From Epiperipatus broadwayi (Eukaryota; Onychophora; Udeonychophora; Euonychophora; Peripatidae), in the NCBI GenBank assembly GCA_028023455.1, contig JAQFVV010006221.1:8599011-8663010 (forward strand): a stretch of 64,000 bases of DNA, written 5' to 3'. Below the pieces are notes generated by a model that had not been told where the DNA came from, did not search any database, and saw only the letters and a program-made list of their open reading frames with translations. The position numbers and the translations under genes are program-made. Of the stretch, positions 46,810-58,729 are shown in pieces. Every line of letters begins with the position of its first letter. The stretch's first letter is position 1.

Positions 46810-47935
46810 TCAAAAAACATTTAGTAATATACAACTGTTTAATCAACATAATCATAATTTTCAGCCATTTCAGCAAGTTCTCTTTTCCATATCACATTAA
46901 CAAATTTACTTATTTTATTCATCCATTCCAAACATGGTATCTTTTTAACTCTTTTACAATCTTTTGGGATCTAGTGTAAAACTTCAACTTACAATCTATT
47001 ATATTATAATTTCTTCTAGCACAATGATCAGACCAACTCTATGTCAGTGTCTTAATTCTTTCAATGTTAATAATATCTGCTTCTTCTCAAATTCCAAGTA
47101 TTTTGCTTTTCATCTCTTTATATTATTTTTAACATACATTCTTGATATTTCATAAGAGTGATGTCTCTACTTTGTTTCTGTGTGAAATGTCCAAGTTAGA
47201 GATCCATAAATAACAAATGGTATTAATTAATAAATAAATTAATATTAAACTATTTCTAACAACAACAACAAAAACACCATCCAGGATTGCTTTTATGATT
47301 AATTTCTTCCATTATGTTTCCATATAATCTGATTAAAGTATTTATAATTGTTCACTTTTTATTCATGATTATCAATCTTGATTTTTTTCTACTCTAAAAA
47401 TTCATTGGATATTACTTTATAGACTTTTTAATATTTATATTTTACCTTATAGACTTTTTAATATTTATATTTAGTGTTATTTTCTTACTTTCATATTCTA
47501 ATAGAACTTGCAGCATTTCTTAAAGCACTGAAGCATTATTCACAAAAACAATCGCACTATCTGAAAAATCTAGATGCCTTAAATAATCTTCATGTATCTT
47601 TATATTTAGCTTTCCATTTTAATCCATAAAATCTTATAAAACTGCTGTAATAAGTTTTGGAGTTATAAATAATATTAGCAAACAATCTTTTCGGTATTCA
47701 TCTTCCTAGTATTATCTTGCAATCCAATCAGTGCTGTTATATTTTGATAAATATTCTTCAAAATATGACAGTATCCTAAATCTATATTTTGATAATCTAG
47801 CTTTCTCAAATCAAATGCCTTTTCATAATCTACAAATTCAAAGCGTAATGGCAACTCAAATTCATAAGACCTTTTCATAACTTTTCTCAATAACGAAATA
47901 TGATGCACTATATTAAACTTCATCTAATAAGAGCT
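46810..47935 (-). pseudogene. RTE-like LINE fragment, heavily decayed
   Basis: The best-kept part (47675-47923, minus) reads KFNIVHHISLLRKVMKRS, then LPLRFEFVDYEKAFDLRKLD with the motif A FVDY, and LGYCHILKNIYQNITALIG. Further along the minus strand, pieces in several frames continue the same family: IVFVNNASVL (about 47550), PFVIYGSLTWTF (about 47210) and the tail block near 47050-46900. Motif B (RQGDSIS) and motif C (FADD) are lost or mutated. It is far more decayed than the copy at 2.8 kb. It covers the same span of the element, so it is probably a similarly 5'-truncated insertion. Confidence 0.72.
47412..47472 (+). repeat. two-copy tandem repeat, unit about 33 bp
   Basis: TTATAGACTTTTTAATATTT followed by ATATTT is repeated at 47418 and 47451 within the decayed RTE fragment. 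Confidence 0.7.
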
Positions 47936-47963
47936 CTAAATAAACACATACAATAATATATAT

Positions 47964-47999
47964 ATGCAAAACCATAAAACAATACAATACTAGATTAAA
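47964..47999. repeat. left half of a perfect 36-bp inverted repeat
   Basis: ATGCAAAACCATAAAACAAT to CTAGATTAAA is exactly complementary to 51141-51176, 3.1 kb away. It lies just outside the start of the minus-strand RTE remnant. Confidence 0.92.
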
Positions 48000-48100
48000 T
48001 TTTAAAATTTTTACCAAAATCCTTACACAACCATGGTTTCATCTACTACAAATAGACCTTCTCAAGTGAAAATCAATCTAAAGGAAAACATATATATATA

Positions 48101-48560
48101 TTGTAATGGAATGTACTTGCTGCATTCCATTTAAATCGAAGAAAGAAGGCCCCAAACATTGGGAAAGCCAAATATAATGGAATGTATCTTTATATGATCT
48201 CAAATGAAAATAAACATATGAACTTTTGCAACAATAATCATTAGTTAACCAAGCCCCTAACTTTGGGACACCAAATGTAATGAATAATTAAACGAACATA
48301 TTATGCTGACCACGTTGTGGCGTCCAAATGTAATGGAACATACTTTTACTCCATTATACCAATCATCAGTTAACTGGGACCAACAGTTTGTGGTGCCAAA
48401 TGTAATGGACAATATATCATATAAACATATTATACCTCAAATGTAATGGAATGTCAATATATGAGAAGAAAATAATGCTTCAAACATTGGATGATAAACG
48501 TAATGGAATATATATAATCTAAATGAATCCAATTGTTGAGAAAGCCTAATATAATAAATT
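48101..48560 (+). repeat. degenerate minisatellite with CCAAATGTAATGGAATGTA core
   Basis: The core recurs near 48101, 48171, 48271, 48323, 48396, 48437 and 48497. It is often preceded by a GC-bearing element (ATTGGGAAAGCC, CTTTGGGACACC, GTTGTGGCGTCC, GTTTGTGGTGCC). Units are irregular (40-100 bases). Some also share ATCATTAGTTAAC or ATCATCAGTTAAC. No coding frame is seen. Confidence 0.78.
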
Positions 48561-50594
48561 GTATAATTTAAATGAAGAAAGACAAAATTATCCCAGTTAT
48601 ATTTAAATAAATTGTTTATATGCCCTTCCAACTAGCTATACATGAAATAAATATAAAATCATACAGAGCAATGAGATCTATCATTATAATTTATTTTCAA
48701 GGTTGATATAACTAACTAATCAAATATATATATCAGAAACAAAGGGAATTCTATTAAATCCAGTATACACATCTATTATGTAAATTTATGTATATCTAAA
48801 CATATCAATGAATAATAATATGTGTAAGTAACTTAAAGACTAAATAATAAGTGAAATATGTAGTTATCCTCTATTAAATTGTGAATTCAATTAATTTCAT
48901 AATGACTTTGGCACTAAAAGAAAAATAAGAATAAAATATTAATACTCTTTCAAATAAATTACAAAGGCATTACTTATAAAACAAATAGTACATCCTTTAT
49001 TTTATATTATGGTTTAATTTTAGGTAATATCAATGTTTTAAATACAAACCCAAATAATAAATATACATATATACTTGCAATAAGTATATATATTAAATAG
49101 ATAAAGACATATTTGTGCTTAACAAGTATGCATTAATATAAACACAAATCCATATTTATATTTTTCAAACATTCAAAAATAAAATAAAAAAAATATATTA
49201 TATACAGCAAATATATATAAATTATTGTTTTGGTCTGCATAAGAATTATTATATGAAGTTTAAAAAAAAAAAAAATGAAAATAAATAAATTAATAATAAA
49301 AAATTTTTATAATAAAAATTTGCAAATATAAATTTACTTATTAAAATATACATAACAACTCATATGCAACCCAAACTTATAAGCCATACTTTAAGATTTT
49401 AAATTACTTAAGTGTTAATTTTGACACCTGTTAAACGTTTATTGCTGTTAGAAAACAAGACGCTTGAATTGAATATTTATAAAACGTTATATTTTTATAA
49501 TGAAAAATAAAAGTAAACAAAAATATCGATCTCAAAAATATATTTATATATCATTTATACATATAAAATTATTTACTACCTTTCAAAGTTCACTTGTTTA
49601 GTTTTCCTTCAAAAGTCAACTTATCCCATTGTTTTATTTCTTTATCCGTTTAATATTAGAATGCATTCTAGTTAAAGTGAAGAAACTATCACGTTAGAGA
49701 AAATTGTCAATTCTTGGATGTATGTATATTTTTATCCTTCTAAAATTTCTTTCCTTGAAAAACAAATAAATAAATTGAAATGTTGAATCCAATATATTAA
49801 TTTTAGTTACCTCCAGATTATTATTAGATTGACCATTATAGATTCAAGATAGCTATATCAAATTTCGGCTTCAGACGCGATGAAATTCATGTGTTGAAAT
49901 TTGCTTAGTTTTTCTTTTTAAACTGCCTTGGAATAAATGAAAGAAAACGGTGCAGCCCCTTGGCTGCGATATCTCTATTAGCCTGTCATGATTTATGTAT
50001 TTACCATAGAAATCTATCTTATTCCAATATTCTTAAGAATGGTAATTTCAAAGAAAAAAAAAATACAACAAATTTTTATCCTTCAGTTGGTTTTATTACT
50101 ATCTTAATAATCATGGCTTCTTTTTTGTTGTTGCTGTTGTTCCACATGCTAGCAAATGCTGTTTTGAAAACCATTGTTACACATGTTTTATTTTAAACAA
50201 TTAACATTAAAAAAAAATATCAAGCATATATATAAAAAATATTAAATTGAAAATTTATTTGACAGCTTTAAAAATATACATAAATAATAATATTGCATTT
50301 TTTTAATAATCACTGCAAATAAAATAATTTTTTTATATAATCAACAATTTATATGTCTTCATTTATTTATAATAATTAAATATTCATAATGATGTACCAT
50401 CAACATATAAATAAAATAATAACTTCAAACAATAACTATACCTAATAACCATAAACAATAATAATACTTCATATATAAACATCAACTCAAAGAGGTTTTT
50501 TTTTTATAACAAATGATAATTTTTAAAATATAGATAGACTTATCGATATTTACAATATATATACAAACAAACCTTCTCATAATTCACTACAAAT
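48561..50594. other. AT-rich DNA, no gene seen
   Basis: The 78-codon frame at 49960-50196 begins in a small GC-richer patch (GTGCAGCCCCTTGGCTGCGA, a hairpin) but shows no family motif. Nothing else is recognised. Confidence 0.45.
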
Positions 50595-51105
50595 TCCACC
50601 TTCCCTTAATATCAAAAGAAGTCTTCATAAGATTGATAGCCTCAGAATCAAGGAGTTTTATCATCAAAGTCTCCTTTATTCTTCTTTTTAACTCATTCTT
50701 TTCATAAAAAAATAACCGAAGCATTGTTAAACAATATTCTATGACCTGTATTCAATTCATGAATATATAAAGCTGAGTTAAGATACCTATGTTTAACCCT
50801 ACTTATATGAACCTTAACCCTTTCATTAAGGCTAAATTTACTCTGACCTACATAAAATTTAGCACAACTAACAATACCAGGAATAGACCTACTATCAATA
50901 GACTGCTTTGAACCATTAAGTAATGAATTCAAATCAGAACCTTTCCTCCATGCAACCTTCATTCCACCTAACAAATGACTATTCCTATAAACCAAATTAT
51001 AAATTGATGCTTTAAATGGTAAAGACATATAATCATCATCCTTACCAACAAAATTCTTATCATCCAAATCACGACTATAATATGTAGAATTGGGTTATAA
51101 TCATG
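50595..51105 (-). pseudogene. Penelope-like element C-terminal fragment with GIY-YIG endonuclease
   Basis: The minus-strand frame ending at 50702 opens at about 51090; an alternative TTG start is at 51067. Counting from there, DDYMSLPF (11-18) is the conserved block before the endonuclease, GIVSCAK (64-70) stands for the GIY strand with its cysteine, FYVGQS (71-76) for YIG, Arg83 and His87 for the catalytic helix, and NSALYIHELNTGH (97-109) for the typical N-S-A-L-x-x-H-x-x-x-x-GH block. A one-base shift in a T run at about 50712 separates the tail (KNELKRRIKETLMIKLL to SFDIKGRWNL, stop near 50595), which is also PLE-like. The order of parts is complete from the linker to the C-terminus; the reverse transcriptase is absent. 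It is better preserved than the copy at 46 kb. Confidence 0.85.
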
Positions 51106-51140
51106 ATTTTATTAAAAAAGTGGTATTTAATAATAATGTT

Positions 51141-51176
51141 TTTAATCTAGTATTGTATTGTTTTATGGTTTTGCAT
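51141..51176. repeat. right half of a perfect 36-bp inverted repeat
   Basis: TTTAATCTAGTATTGTATTG to GGTTTTGCAT is the exact reverse complement of 47964-47999. It lies about 40-50 bases upstream of the point where PLE coding similarity begins on the minus strand. Confidence 0.92.
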
Positions 51177-51179
51177 TTT

Positions 51180-52045
51180 TATTTTTGCTAGTATAGTGTT
51201 AGACAGTTTTGGTTTTAATAATATATATATATATATAATTCCACAATGGTTGGAAATTACTATCAAATATGTGGAATGTGCTGACTTCTGTTATCCATAT
51301 AAAATTATAGGTTAATCTATTACATCATGTATATTTATAAACTTTTGGGACTTGATTTTAAATTCAATGAACTTTTTTATACCTAAAGAGTTTCTATTTC
51401 ACTATTTTATTATGCCATTTGTGTGTTCTTTAAACATTAACATTTACTTTATTTGTTAATCTTAATTATTTTAACATACACACATTTTTTTTATTAGAGT
51501 TATTTCATTTTTCTTTAGATTCCAAATCACACAGAGTTGGGAGAATAATTTCATAATTATATTTTAAATTAGCAGTTAAATCAATAGTTAACCCCATAGA
51601 TTGCTCATCATTAGACATATTAATCTTTTATAATTTTATTATTGTTCCTAATTAAGTTATAAGTTAAAGCATAATCTAAATTAGAAGTAATGAATTAATA
51701 TGAAATTAAAACCTGGGAATGCCATCAAATTTATGAAATTTTTGATTGGATCAAATATTCAGAGCTTAAAATCTGATTGGTTTTTATTGGAGCTAGAGTT
51801 TGTGTGTATGTTTATATTATGAATTTAATTAAAATATAATAGGATTTGTTAAAAGCTTTCAATCAGAATTTGATTTTGGTATAATTCACATCGCTTACAC
51901 ATTTAGAAATAATTTCACAAGATCTGTAATGCATTCGTGAGATTTACACACCTCATACATTTAAAAATATATAATGCAGCATACAAGAATGTTAATTATT
52001 TATGCACTTGTCTTTTAGATTTATATGAGAATTTGAAATAATTAT
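51180..52045. other. AT-rich DNA, no gene seen
   Basis: Nothing is recognised up to the mariner remnant. Confidence 0.45.
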
Positions 52046-52049
52046 TATT

Positions 52050-52932
52050 AAGATTAGGAACACCAAAAACCGGAAATCATTCTCTTGTGGGTAGGTCTAT
52101 TATGGTATATGTTTCTGCCATTAGATACCTCTTGTGGGGAACCTTTTGCATCAGTATGCCAACAGAAGTTGTGATGCCACATAGTAAATTTTTTGTTAAG
52201 TATGACTCACTTATTCATCAATTTTTGTCATGGCTGAAAATTGGGACAATATGAAATTTTGGTTTCTGTTAGAAAAATTGACAGAGGAAGGGGGTGTAAA
52301 GTTTGAAACAGCTTGGAAACAAGCTACTCTGGGGAAATCACAAGTTTATGAGTGAATTTAATGGAAGAGTTCAGATTCACTACATCTCAAACCACAGTCC
52401 AATGTTAAGATGATGCTGATGTCTTTTGTTTTGATGCAATTGGTTTTGTTCAATCAGAATTCATTTGTAATGATCGAACATCTGGTCTTCCAAGTTCTGA
52501 AATATTTATATGATGAGATAAAATGAAAATGGCCTAATTTAAAACAAAATGGGGAGGTACAAGCTCACCACAATGTGTTAGCACACAAAGCCCTGTGTGT
52601 GAAACAATTTTTAATCAAAAACAGCATGACCCATCTTATTCACCTGATATTGCTACATATGACTTTTTTTTATTCCCTTGAAAATAAAAATGCCTCAAAA
52701 GAAAAAGTTTTGTAAACTTGAAAGTGGTGAAGAAAAAACCAATAGAGACATTTTAAGGGGCATCACTTTGCAAGAGTTTAAGGACTGCTTTAAAAATGGG
52801 AAAACACTTTTAGACTCGTGCATTGCATCGAATGGACAGTACTTTGCAAGAGATTCCATTTGTAACATTTAAAAATAAATACACAATTTTTATTACAAAA
52901 TTCTGGTTTTGAGGAATACTACCTCATATATG
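52050..52932 (+). mobile_element. mariner-type DNA transposon remnant
   Basis: It contains a broken transposase (next entry). The 3' end (CAAAATTCTGGTTTTGAGG then AATACTACCTCATA) has the form of a mariner terminus, and AGGAACACCAAAAACCGGAA at about 52057 is a plausible diverged left terminus. The length of about 0.88 kb is short of the usual 1.3 kb, so the middle is deleted. The 5' UTR-like TTGTGATGCCACATAGTAAA also fits mariner elements. Confidence 0.75.
52230..52872 (+). pseudogene. mariner transposase pseudogene
   Basis: The start ATG at 52230 opens 41 codons ending ATLGKSQVYE, where a TGA replaces the expected Trp of the VYEW block in the N-terminal helix-turn-helix region. Later pieces in shifted frames are VLKYLYDEIKWKWPNL and QAHHNVLAHKAL (52560-52600), where the catalytic second Asp of the HHDNAPAH block is lost. 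YSPDIATYDFFLFP (about 52640) keeps the third catalytic Asp, followed by a stop. The frame 52678-52872 then holds the C-terminus, with TLQEFKDCFKNGKTLLDSC and GQYFARDS. In active relatives the enzyme cuts and pastes at TA sites. The first catalytic Asp region is missing, so this copy is inactive. Confidence 0.83.
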
Positions 52933-52934
52933 CT

Positions 52935-53985
52935 TTTATTCATGATATATAGTTTAAAATATTTTTTATTCCTAACATATACATTTGTTCATATAATTAT
53001 TTAGCTGATAATGATTTACTAGTGAAATTGGTATCACTGCTAAGATTTAAAACCAATAATAATTAGTATAATATAACGGGGTGGAGAATATAAGGGATCA
53101 TCCCTGGGTGGTGGAAAAATATTTCAAATAATGAAGGTTAATATAAGATACATTTCAAGTAAGATATTACTATTGAAATATAGATATTAAAGTAATGTAA
53201 TATTAAAGTAATGTTTAATATCATAAAAATACAAGTAATGTTATATATTATAAGAGCATGAGATCTCATTGAGATCAGCCCAGTTAACTCCTTAGAATAA
53301 CTACAAGTATAATTAACCATAAATTATCAGCATTAAAACTAAGTAAAAACCATCCATCATCATGAATGATCAACAATCAAATAAATCAACAGCCAATCTT
53401 GTGACTGGATTTGAAATGGATCTACTTTAGACCAGGCCAACTATTTAGCCTTTGCCAGCTTGGGGCAATTATTTAAACATAATTTGGATGCACCAACTTA
53501 AGTGCTCATCCATCTGGATATATAATAATAAATACAATAATGCTGGGACATTAAAACATGCTGATCATAATCAATGCTCTGGCCACTTAGTACCATTAGT
53601 GTACTGGCCAATTATAAACTTAATTTTTAATAGACTAAACTCAAATAAAATGTAGTGCATAGGCTTTAAAGAATATTCTCTTTATGTCAACCAGGATAAT
53701 GATGATAATCATCATCATCACTGATGGTATATCATCATCATCACTGGATGCCCAATACACTAATATACACCCACTTCCTTATAATGAACTGTTATGCTGA
53801 GATCTAGCTCAACCAAGAGATGATGCAAATATAATATTTTAAAAACAATTTGAATTAAGTTCTCTAGAATAATTTTAACAATCAAATACAAGTTTAGTAA
53901 TTACAATAAAAAATAATATTTAAGTCTTTAGAATATGGCTATACACATATCAATTAAGCCTTCTGATTTTGAGTAATATACAGTT
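52935..53985. other. AT-rich DNA with a short TCATCATCATCACT repeat
   Basis: (ATC)n-type motifs lie at 53696-53746. The frame at 53452-53655 lies in a slightly less AT-rich patch and has no recognised motif. Confidence 0.45.
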
Positions 53986-53989
53986 AAAA

Positions 53990-54600
53990 ACACTATCACA
54001 TTGTGATTTACATTTTAAGTACAAAATTCAAGTTATTACATTGATTTATAATACTTCTTAATGGGTTTACATAAAATGCATATATATGTATATATGCACA
54101 GATATGCTTTATAATTTAGAAATGAACATATTTGAATTGATATTTAATAATAAAATTATTAAATTTTACATGTGTTTATTTGACACTCATTGATATATAA
54201 CCCACACAGATATGTGGCATCATAATTTCTAAACATATTTGAACCGTCATAAAATAACACTAATAAAAATGATTAAAATTTACATATATGTTAAGGACTA
54301 ACATAAAACAAAATTCAATTTATTACATTGTGATTTACATATATATTCCAATAGGTTTACATAAAACACATTCAGCACCAAGACATGTGGCCTAATTAAT
54401 AGTTTATGAACATATTTAAATAGTCGTAAAGTAAAATACATGATTAAAATGTATGTTATATTTTTATTAGTACAAACATCTTATGCTAGGTTTACTTAAA
54501 ACACATCTAGACTATTGTACAGATGTGTGATAAAATAACATTATTTAATATATTTGAATTTGTCAAAATCATAAATGACATTAATTTTTATAATTCCATT
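53990..54600 (+). repeat. decayed tandem array, unit about 110-175 bp
   Basis: GAACATATTTGAATTG-type cores lie near 54123, 54233, 54409 and 54549. Each follows a GGTTTACATAAAACACAT and GATATGTGGCATAATAA-type stretch, and ACATTGTGATTTACAT recurs at 53998 and 54326. Similarity between units is modest. Confidence 0.55.
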
Positions 54601-54609
54601 TTGAATATA

Positions 54610-55110
54610 GATAAAATTCACATATATGTGGGTATATAAAAAATAATTTGAATCAGTTATTAAACACATTTTCATAAAAAGTTCCTTTTTCTTAAAAAAT
54701 AGTCAATTTTTGACAGGTCACTCTCAATCATTTCCATTTTTTCTTTAAAAAAAATAATACTTTTGCAAGTTTCCTTTAATTCAAGCAAAATTATTTGTTT
54801 CATTTTAAAAAAATAATTGTCAATGAATTGATTCTTGACTTTTTTGATTTAAAATAAAATTTAAAATATTATTCTTTCTATATAGATATCACTAGTGTAG
54901 TTGCTTTTAATTATAACATTTTAAAATTTAAATATATAGATTTTAAACTGTCATTTTTACTAAAGAAATTATTTTAAAATATCAGTCTTGATATATCTAT
55001 CACTATTTACCAGCTGAACTTCCTATAAATACATTTATTTGTGCTTCTCTGCATATAGATACATTAACAGATGTATAATTACTTCTTCAGCAAGCTGAGG
55101 TTTTCTTGGT
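54610..55110. other. AT-rich DNA, no gene seen
   Basis: Nothing is recognised. Confidence 0.45.
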
Positions 55111-55113
55111 AAG

Positions 55114-55345
55114 CTAGTCTTGATGAAATTGGTTTATAGTCACATCAGGAAAAGTATAATTCAAGTATGGTTGGCATTCAATCAGTTCCTTTCTGTCTAG
55201 AATTTGACAGATATCAGGCCAGTAATCTAATACTATGTCACCTACAGATGGATACAAAGAAGTTGGGTCTTCCCTCAAGGTACAGCTAAACTCCAGCATA
55301 GTGAACCAGTAGCAGCAGCCTCTTTCTGTCTTGACTTCAGCTACA
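55114..55345 (-). other. unrecognised open frame, possible exon or element gene
   Basis: The frame is open from about 55345 to the stop at 55114, 61 codons from the Met at 55299 and about 16 codons upstream of it in frame (ending GCCYWFT). The product has a balanced, protein-like composition (EDPTSLYPSVGDIV, WPDICQILDRKEL, ECQPYLNYTFPDV) and lies in a patch less AT-rich than its surroundings. I recognise no domain. It could be a host exon or the end of an LTR-element polyprotein. There is no clear splice acceptor, only a stop (TAA) a few codons further upstream. Confidence 0.3.
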
Positions 55346-55439
55346 TCTGATCCATGTTAGTTTTCTGTCCTGATCTGGACTACTCTTCTAGCTAGCAACT
55401 TCTAGTCAGCTATATTTACTGCAAAGTAACTATAACAAA

Positions 55440-57530
55440 ATATTATTAGCCAACTAAACTATTCTTTTTATCAACTCTTCTTATATAGTCAACTGAAGTG
55501 ACAAAAACATTAATTAAAAACTGATTTTTTCTTGAATAAAAACAATTTTAATCAAAAATTATTTTTGGAATTTTATCAAAAGTATGATCAAGTTTTTACT
55601 TAAAAAAAGATTTCTAATAGATAGAAATTTTGTTCAATTAATTAAAAAGATTTCAAAATAGATAATATAAATTTTTACAATTATCAGTTTAACATGCTTG
55701 TTTTTAATTTCAAAATCAGAACTCAATGAAAATATTTATTAGATCTTTTTAAATATTTAATTTATAATTAAACCTTTATTTTAAATTCAAAATTATTTAA
55801 TCTTTTATTAAAATTATTTTATTCCAAAAAATGTAAAAATATATCTACAAAATTTTTGTCTGTGCTTATTCCTAATTTTCCTTTCAACTTTATATATCAT
55901 GTGTGCCAGGTAACAGAAGTGTTACAATAAATTGACTTGAATGGAATCATATGGCGTTCTTGTGTGATAAAATTGATATTCAATATATTTGCATCCATAT
56001 CCATGATTTAGTCTTAGTAGGTATAACCAACAACTTTGTATAAGTCTTTTTAAATATATTATTAGAAAAATTCAAAGATCTAAGATGTTATACAAAAAGA
56101 TACATATTGCTTTACTATATAAATTTCCAAATATTGAATAATGAAGAAAGAAAGGGGTTATTTGTCAAAAGATATGTAAAATATTTATGTTAACTTATAG
56201 TATAATAAAAATATTGAACTTATAATACAAATCTGTTTTAATCTATTTAGTTTAGAGTTTTCTCATTATTTGATACAAGATCCAGGGTACCATTACATAT
56301 AATTGCCACTGCATTTTTCCAAGGATCTGATAAATGTTTGTAATCTAGTTGACATATAGAAATATTGGTAATGCTTGCTCAGTCTATATGGATTATAGTT
56401 CAACACCGCCAGTAAACTTAAATTTCTTATAGGAATCAATACAAAGAACATCTATTGGGGCCTAATTCTATTAGGTAACAAAAAACACCATTTATTAAAA
56501 TAAACAGGAACTTCTAGATAGTAAAACTAGTGGTGTTTTCTGATGACTGATATTGACCATACCTATGGGTCTTTCTTATCCATTACTTTATGTATAAACA
56601 CATACGTATATATAGGGAAATACTTTCAACCCCTTGCTAACAGTGGATTTTATTTTTAATATATCAATTTAATTTTTTTACCTATTGAAAAAGTGATTTT
56701 GGAATAATAAATTTAAATATAAATATTCAAAGTGGAAACACGTTAACTGTTTGCACTTTATATATTCACATAGTATTTGCAAACTACCTGTTTATTTTAT
56801 ATTTTAATTTTATGGTCTCGACTGGATTTTTTTAATTATTAAAGAAATATGATTTTAAAATAATTTTGTGCATAAATTTTTAAAGAGAAACATGTTTAAC
56901 TATTTATAATTTACAAGCACACATAATATATAAAAAAGAAAGGACTTATAAACTGTCTGCTAAGTTTGTATATGATTTTTACAATACTGATATGTAATAT
57001 ATATATGTGGGTATACTGTAAGTATGTTAAAAGCAATCTATTCCATTTTATAATTATCATGACTTTATATTTTTTAACATATTTCAATATGGTTGATGTC
57101 TATGAAGAGAAGAATTTCCCTGCTTTCCAATAACATATCATATAATCACATAGTTTCAGTAATTTTTCAATTGTTTTGAGTTGAAGCCGGACTGGTCAAA
57201 CATTAAAAAATGCAGCTGACAACATAAATACATCATTAAAAAGCTTTATTATATAGAGATGTTATTAAATAATCAATTATTAAATGGTGACTCAATAAAA
57301 AAATCTTAATCAAGAATTGTTTAAAAATGAACCCTAAGTTTAAACCTAGTGTTTTCTCTGCTTATAAAAGCCACTGTTTTATCACATTTTAAAAATATTT
57401 TATCTTGTTTAACAATGGGGAAGCATTTACATAACCTCATTACTAATAATAATGTGCAAGGCTAAAACCTTCGACAGAAGCGCCTTAAATTGCTTATGTG
57501 ACAGTCAATCAGATGTAATAATGATTGCAC
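55440..57530. other. AT-rich DNA, no gene seen
   Basis: No gene or repeat recurring in the window is recognised. Confidence 0.5.
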
Positions 57531-57532
57531 GT

Positions 57533-57612
57533 GTATTAAGGCTATAACCTTAAGACTATGCACCTAAAATATGACAGTAGGGACCTTTACAAATCTAAAC
57601 ACATGATTAAGG
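57533..57612 (+). mobile_element. decayed half-copy of the 187-bp palindromic MITE
   Basis: ATTAAGGCTATAACCTTAAG, ACTATGCACCTAAAATATGA and CAGTAGGGACCTTTACA match the left arm at 7535-7600. The right arm is absent. Confidence 0.65.
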
Positions 57613-57614
57613 AC

Positions 57615-58720
57615 TTTAAAAGACAAGAGCTTCAAAAATGTAACTAGTGATACGGATTAATAATGATCTGACATTATCATTGGTATCTGCATTTAAATTA
57701 CAATCTATGATTAGGAATACATGTATAAAATCTTAAGATTTTAATATATTTCTGGTAAGAAAAATGCAAATATATAGTACATTATAATCACAGTGTGTGC
57801 ACTTCATAAATTATATTTCCAACACATTATAGCAATTGAAACTTTATATAGATTATAGAAGATTATAGATGATTTGATTCCAAATAAATAGTGATCAAGC
57901 AATATACTATTTTTCTGATGAGGGATGGAATGACGGTTTTTTTTTTTTTATCTATTTTCCACAGAACTGATTATAAACTTTTTTCATGCTATTATGTTTA
58001 AATATCTTATTTAATATATTATATTTGTTAAAAAGCTAAATTCTCATGATTTCAATGTAATGCATAATAAATATGCACGGTTATTTAATATATTTAATTT
58101 TTTTATTAGTAATACCAGTACTGTTTGTTATCGGTATTGATTAAAAACATTTTTATAATAAATTTATTATTTTAATTTAAATTAATATATTTTTTCATAA
58201 CTTTTTTCTTTAAAGAAAAAAAAACTTCTCTCTTGAGTTTTAACATTTATTATTAGTTTGACTATGATAAAATACGAATTTTCTATCAAAAGAATTAATT
58301 AGGCTTTGAAATTGAATTCCTAATAGCTTCTTTGGCTTCAGTTATAAATTAAACTCATTATTGTTTTGAAATTTGGAAATCACTATATTAATTATTTCTA
58401 AAAATCTAATTAGATAATGATGACCAAATGCATAACATAATCCTATTTTAAAGAGTTAAAATAACTAACATTGAAAAAAAAAAAGTGAGATGTTTCTTTT
58501 GATATATTGTTAAAAGCATTTCATTGTCTTCTGTATCATCAAGCAGAATTAAAAATCACAAACTTCAAAATAAGATTAAAATGATAAATTATTAGATGGT
58601 TATGAATTAAACATAGAAAAGAGGTTCTAAATTAAGAATGAAAACAATATAAAGATATAAATGAATGAATAGACAAAATAAATGCTGACTACTGAGTTAT
58701 TTAATAAATAATTCCATAGG
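57615..58720. other. AT-rich DNA, no gene seen
   Basis: Nothing is recognised. Confidence 0.5.
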
Positions 58721-58729
58721 CGACAGCTG

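Noticed and set aside
43479-47935. One continuous minus-strand RTE element from endonuclease to reverse transcriptase
   Set aside because: On the minus strand the endonuclease remnant lies downstream of the reverse-transcriptase remnant, the reverse of element order, so they are separate insertions.
48101-48560. CRISPR-like array
   Set aside because: Irregular spacing, degenerate cores and related spacers make it a decayed minisatellite.
49960-50196. 78-codon plus-strand frame starting in a small GC-richer hairpin
   Set aside because: No domain; the hydrophobic C-terminal part matches T-rich low-complexity DNA. Too weak for a gene call.
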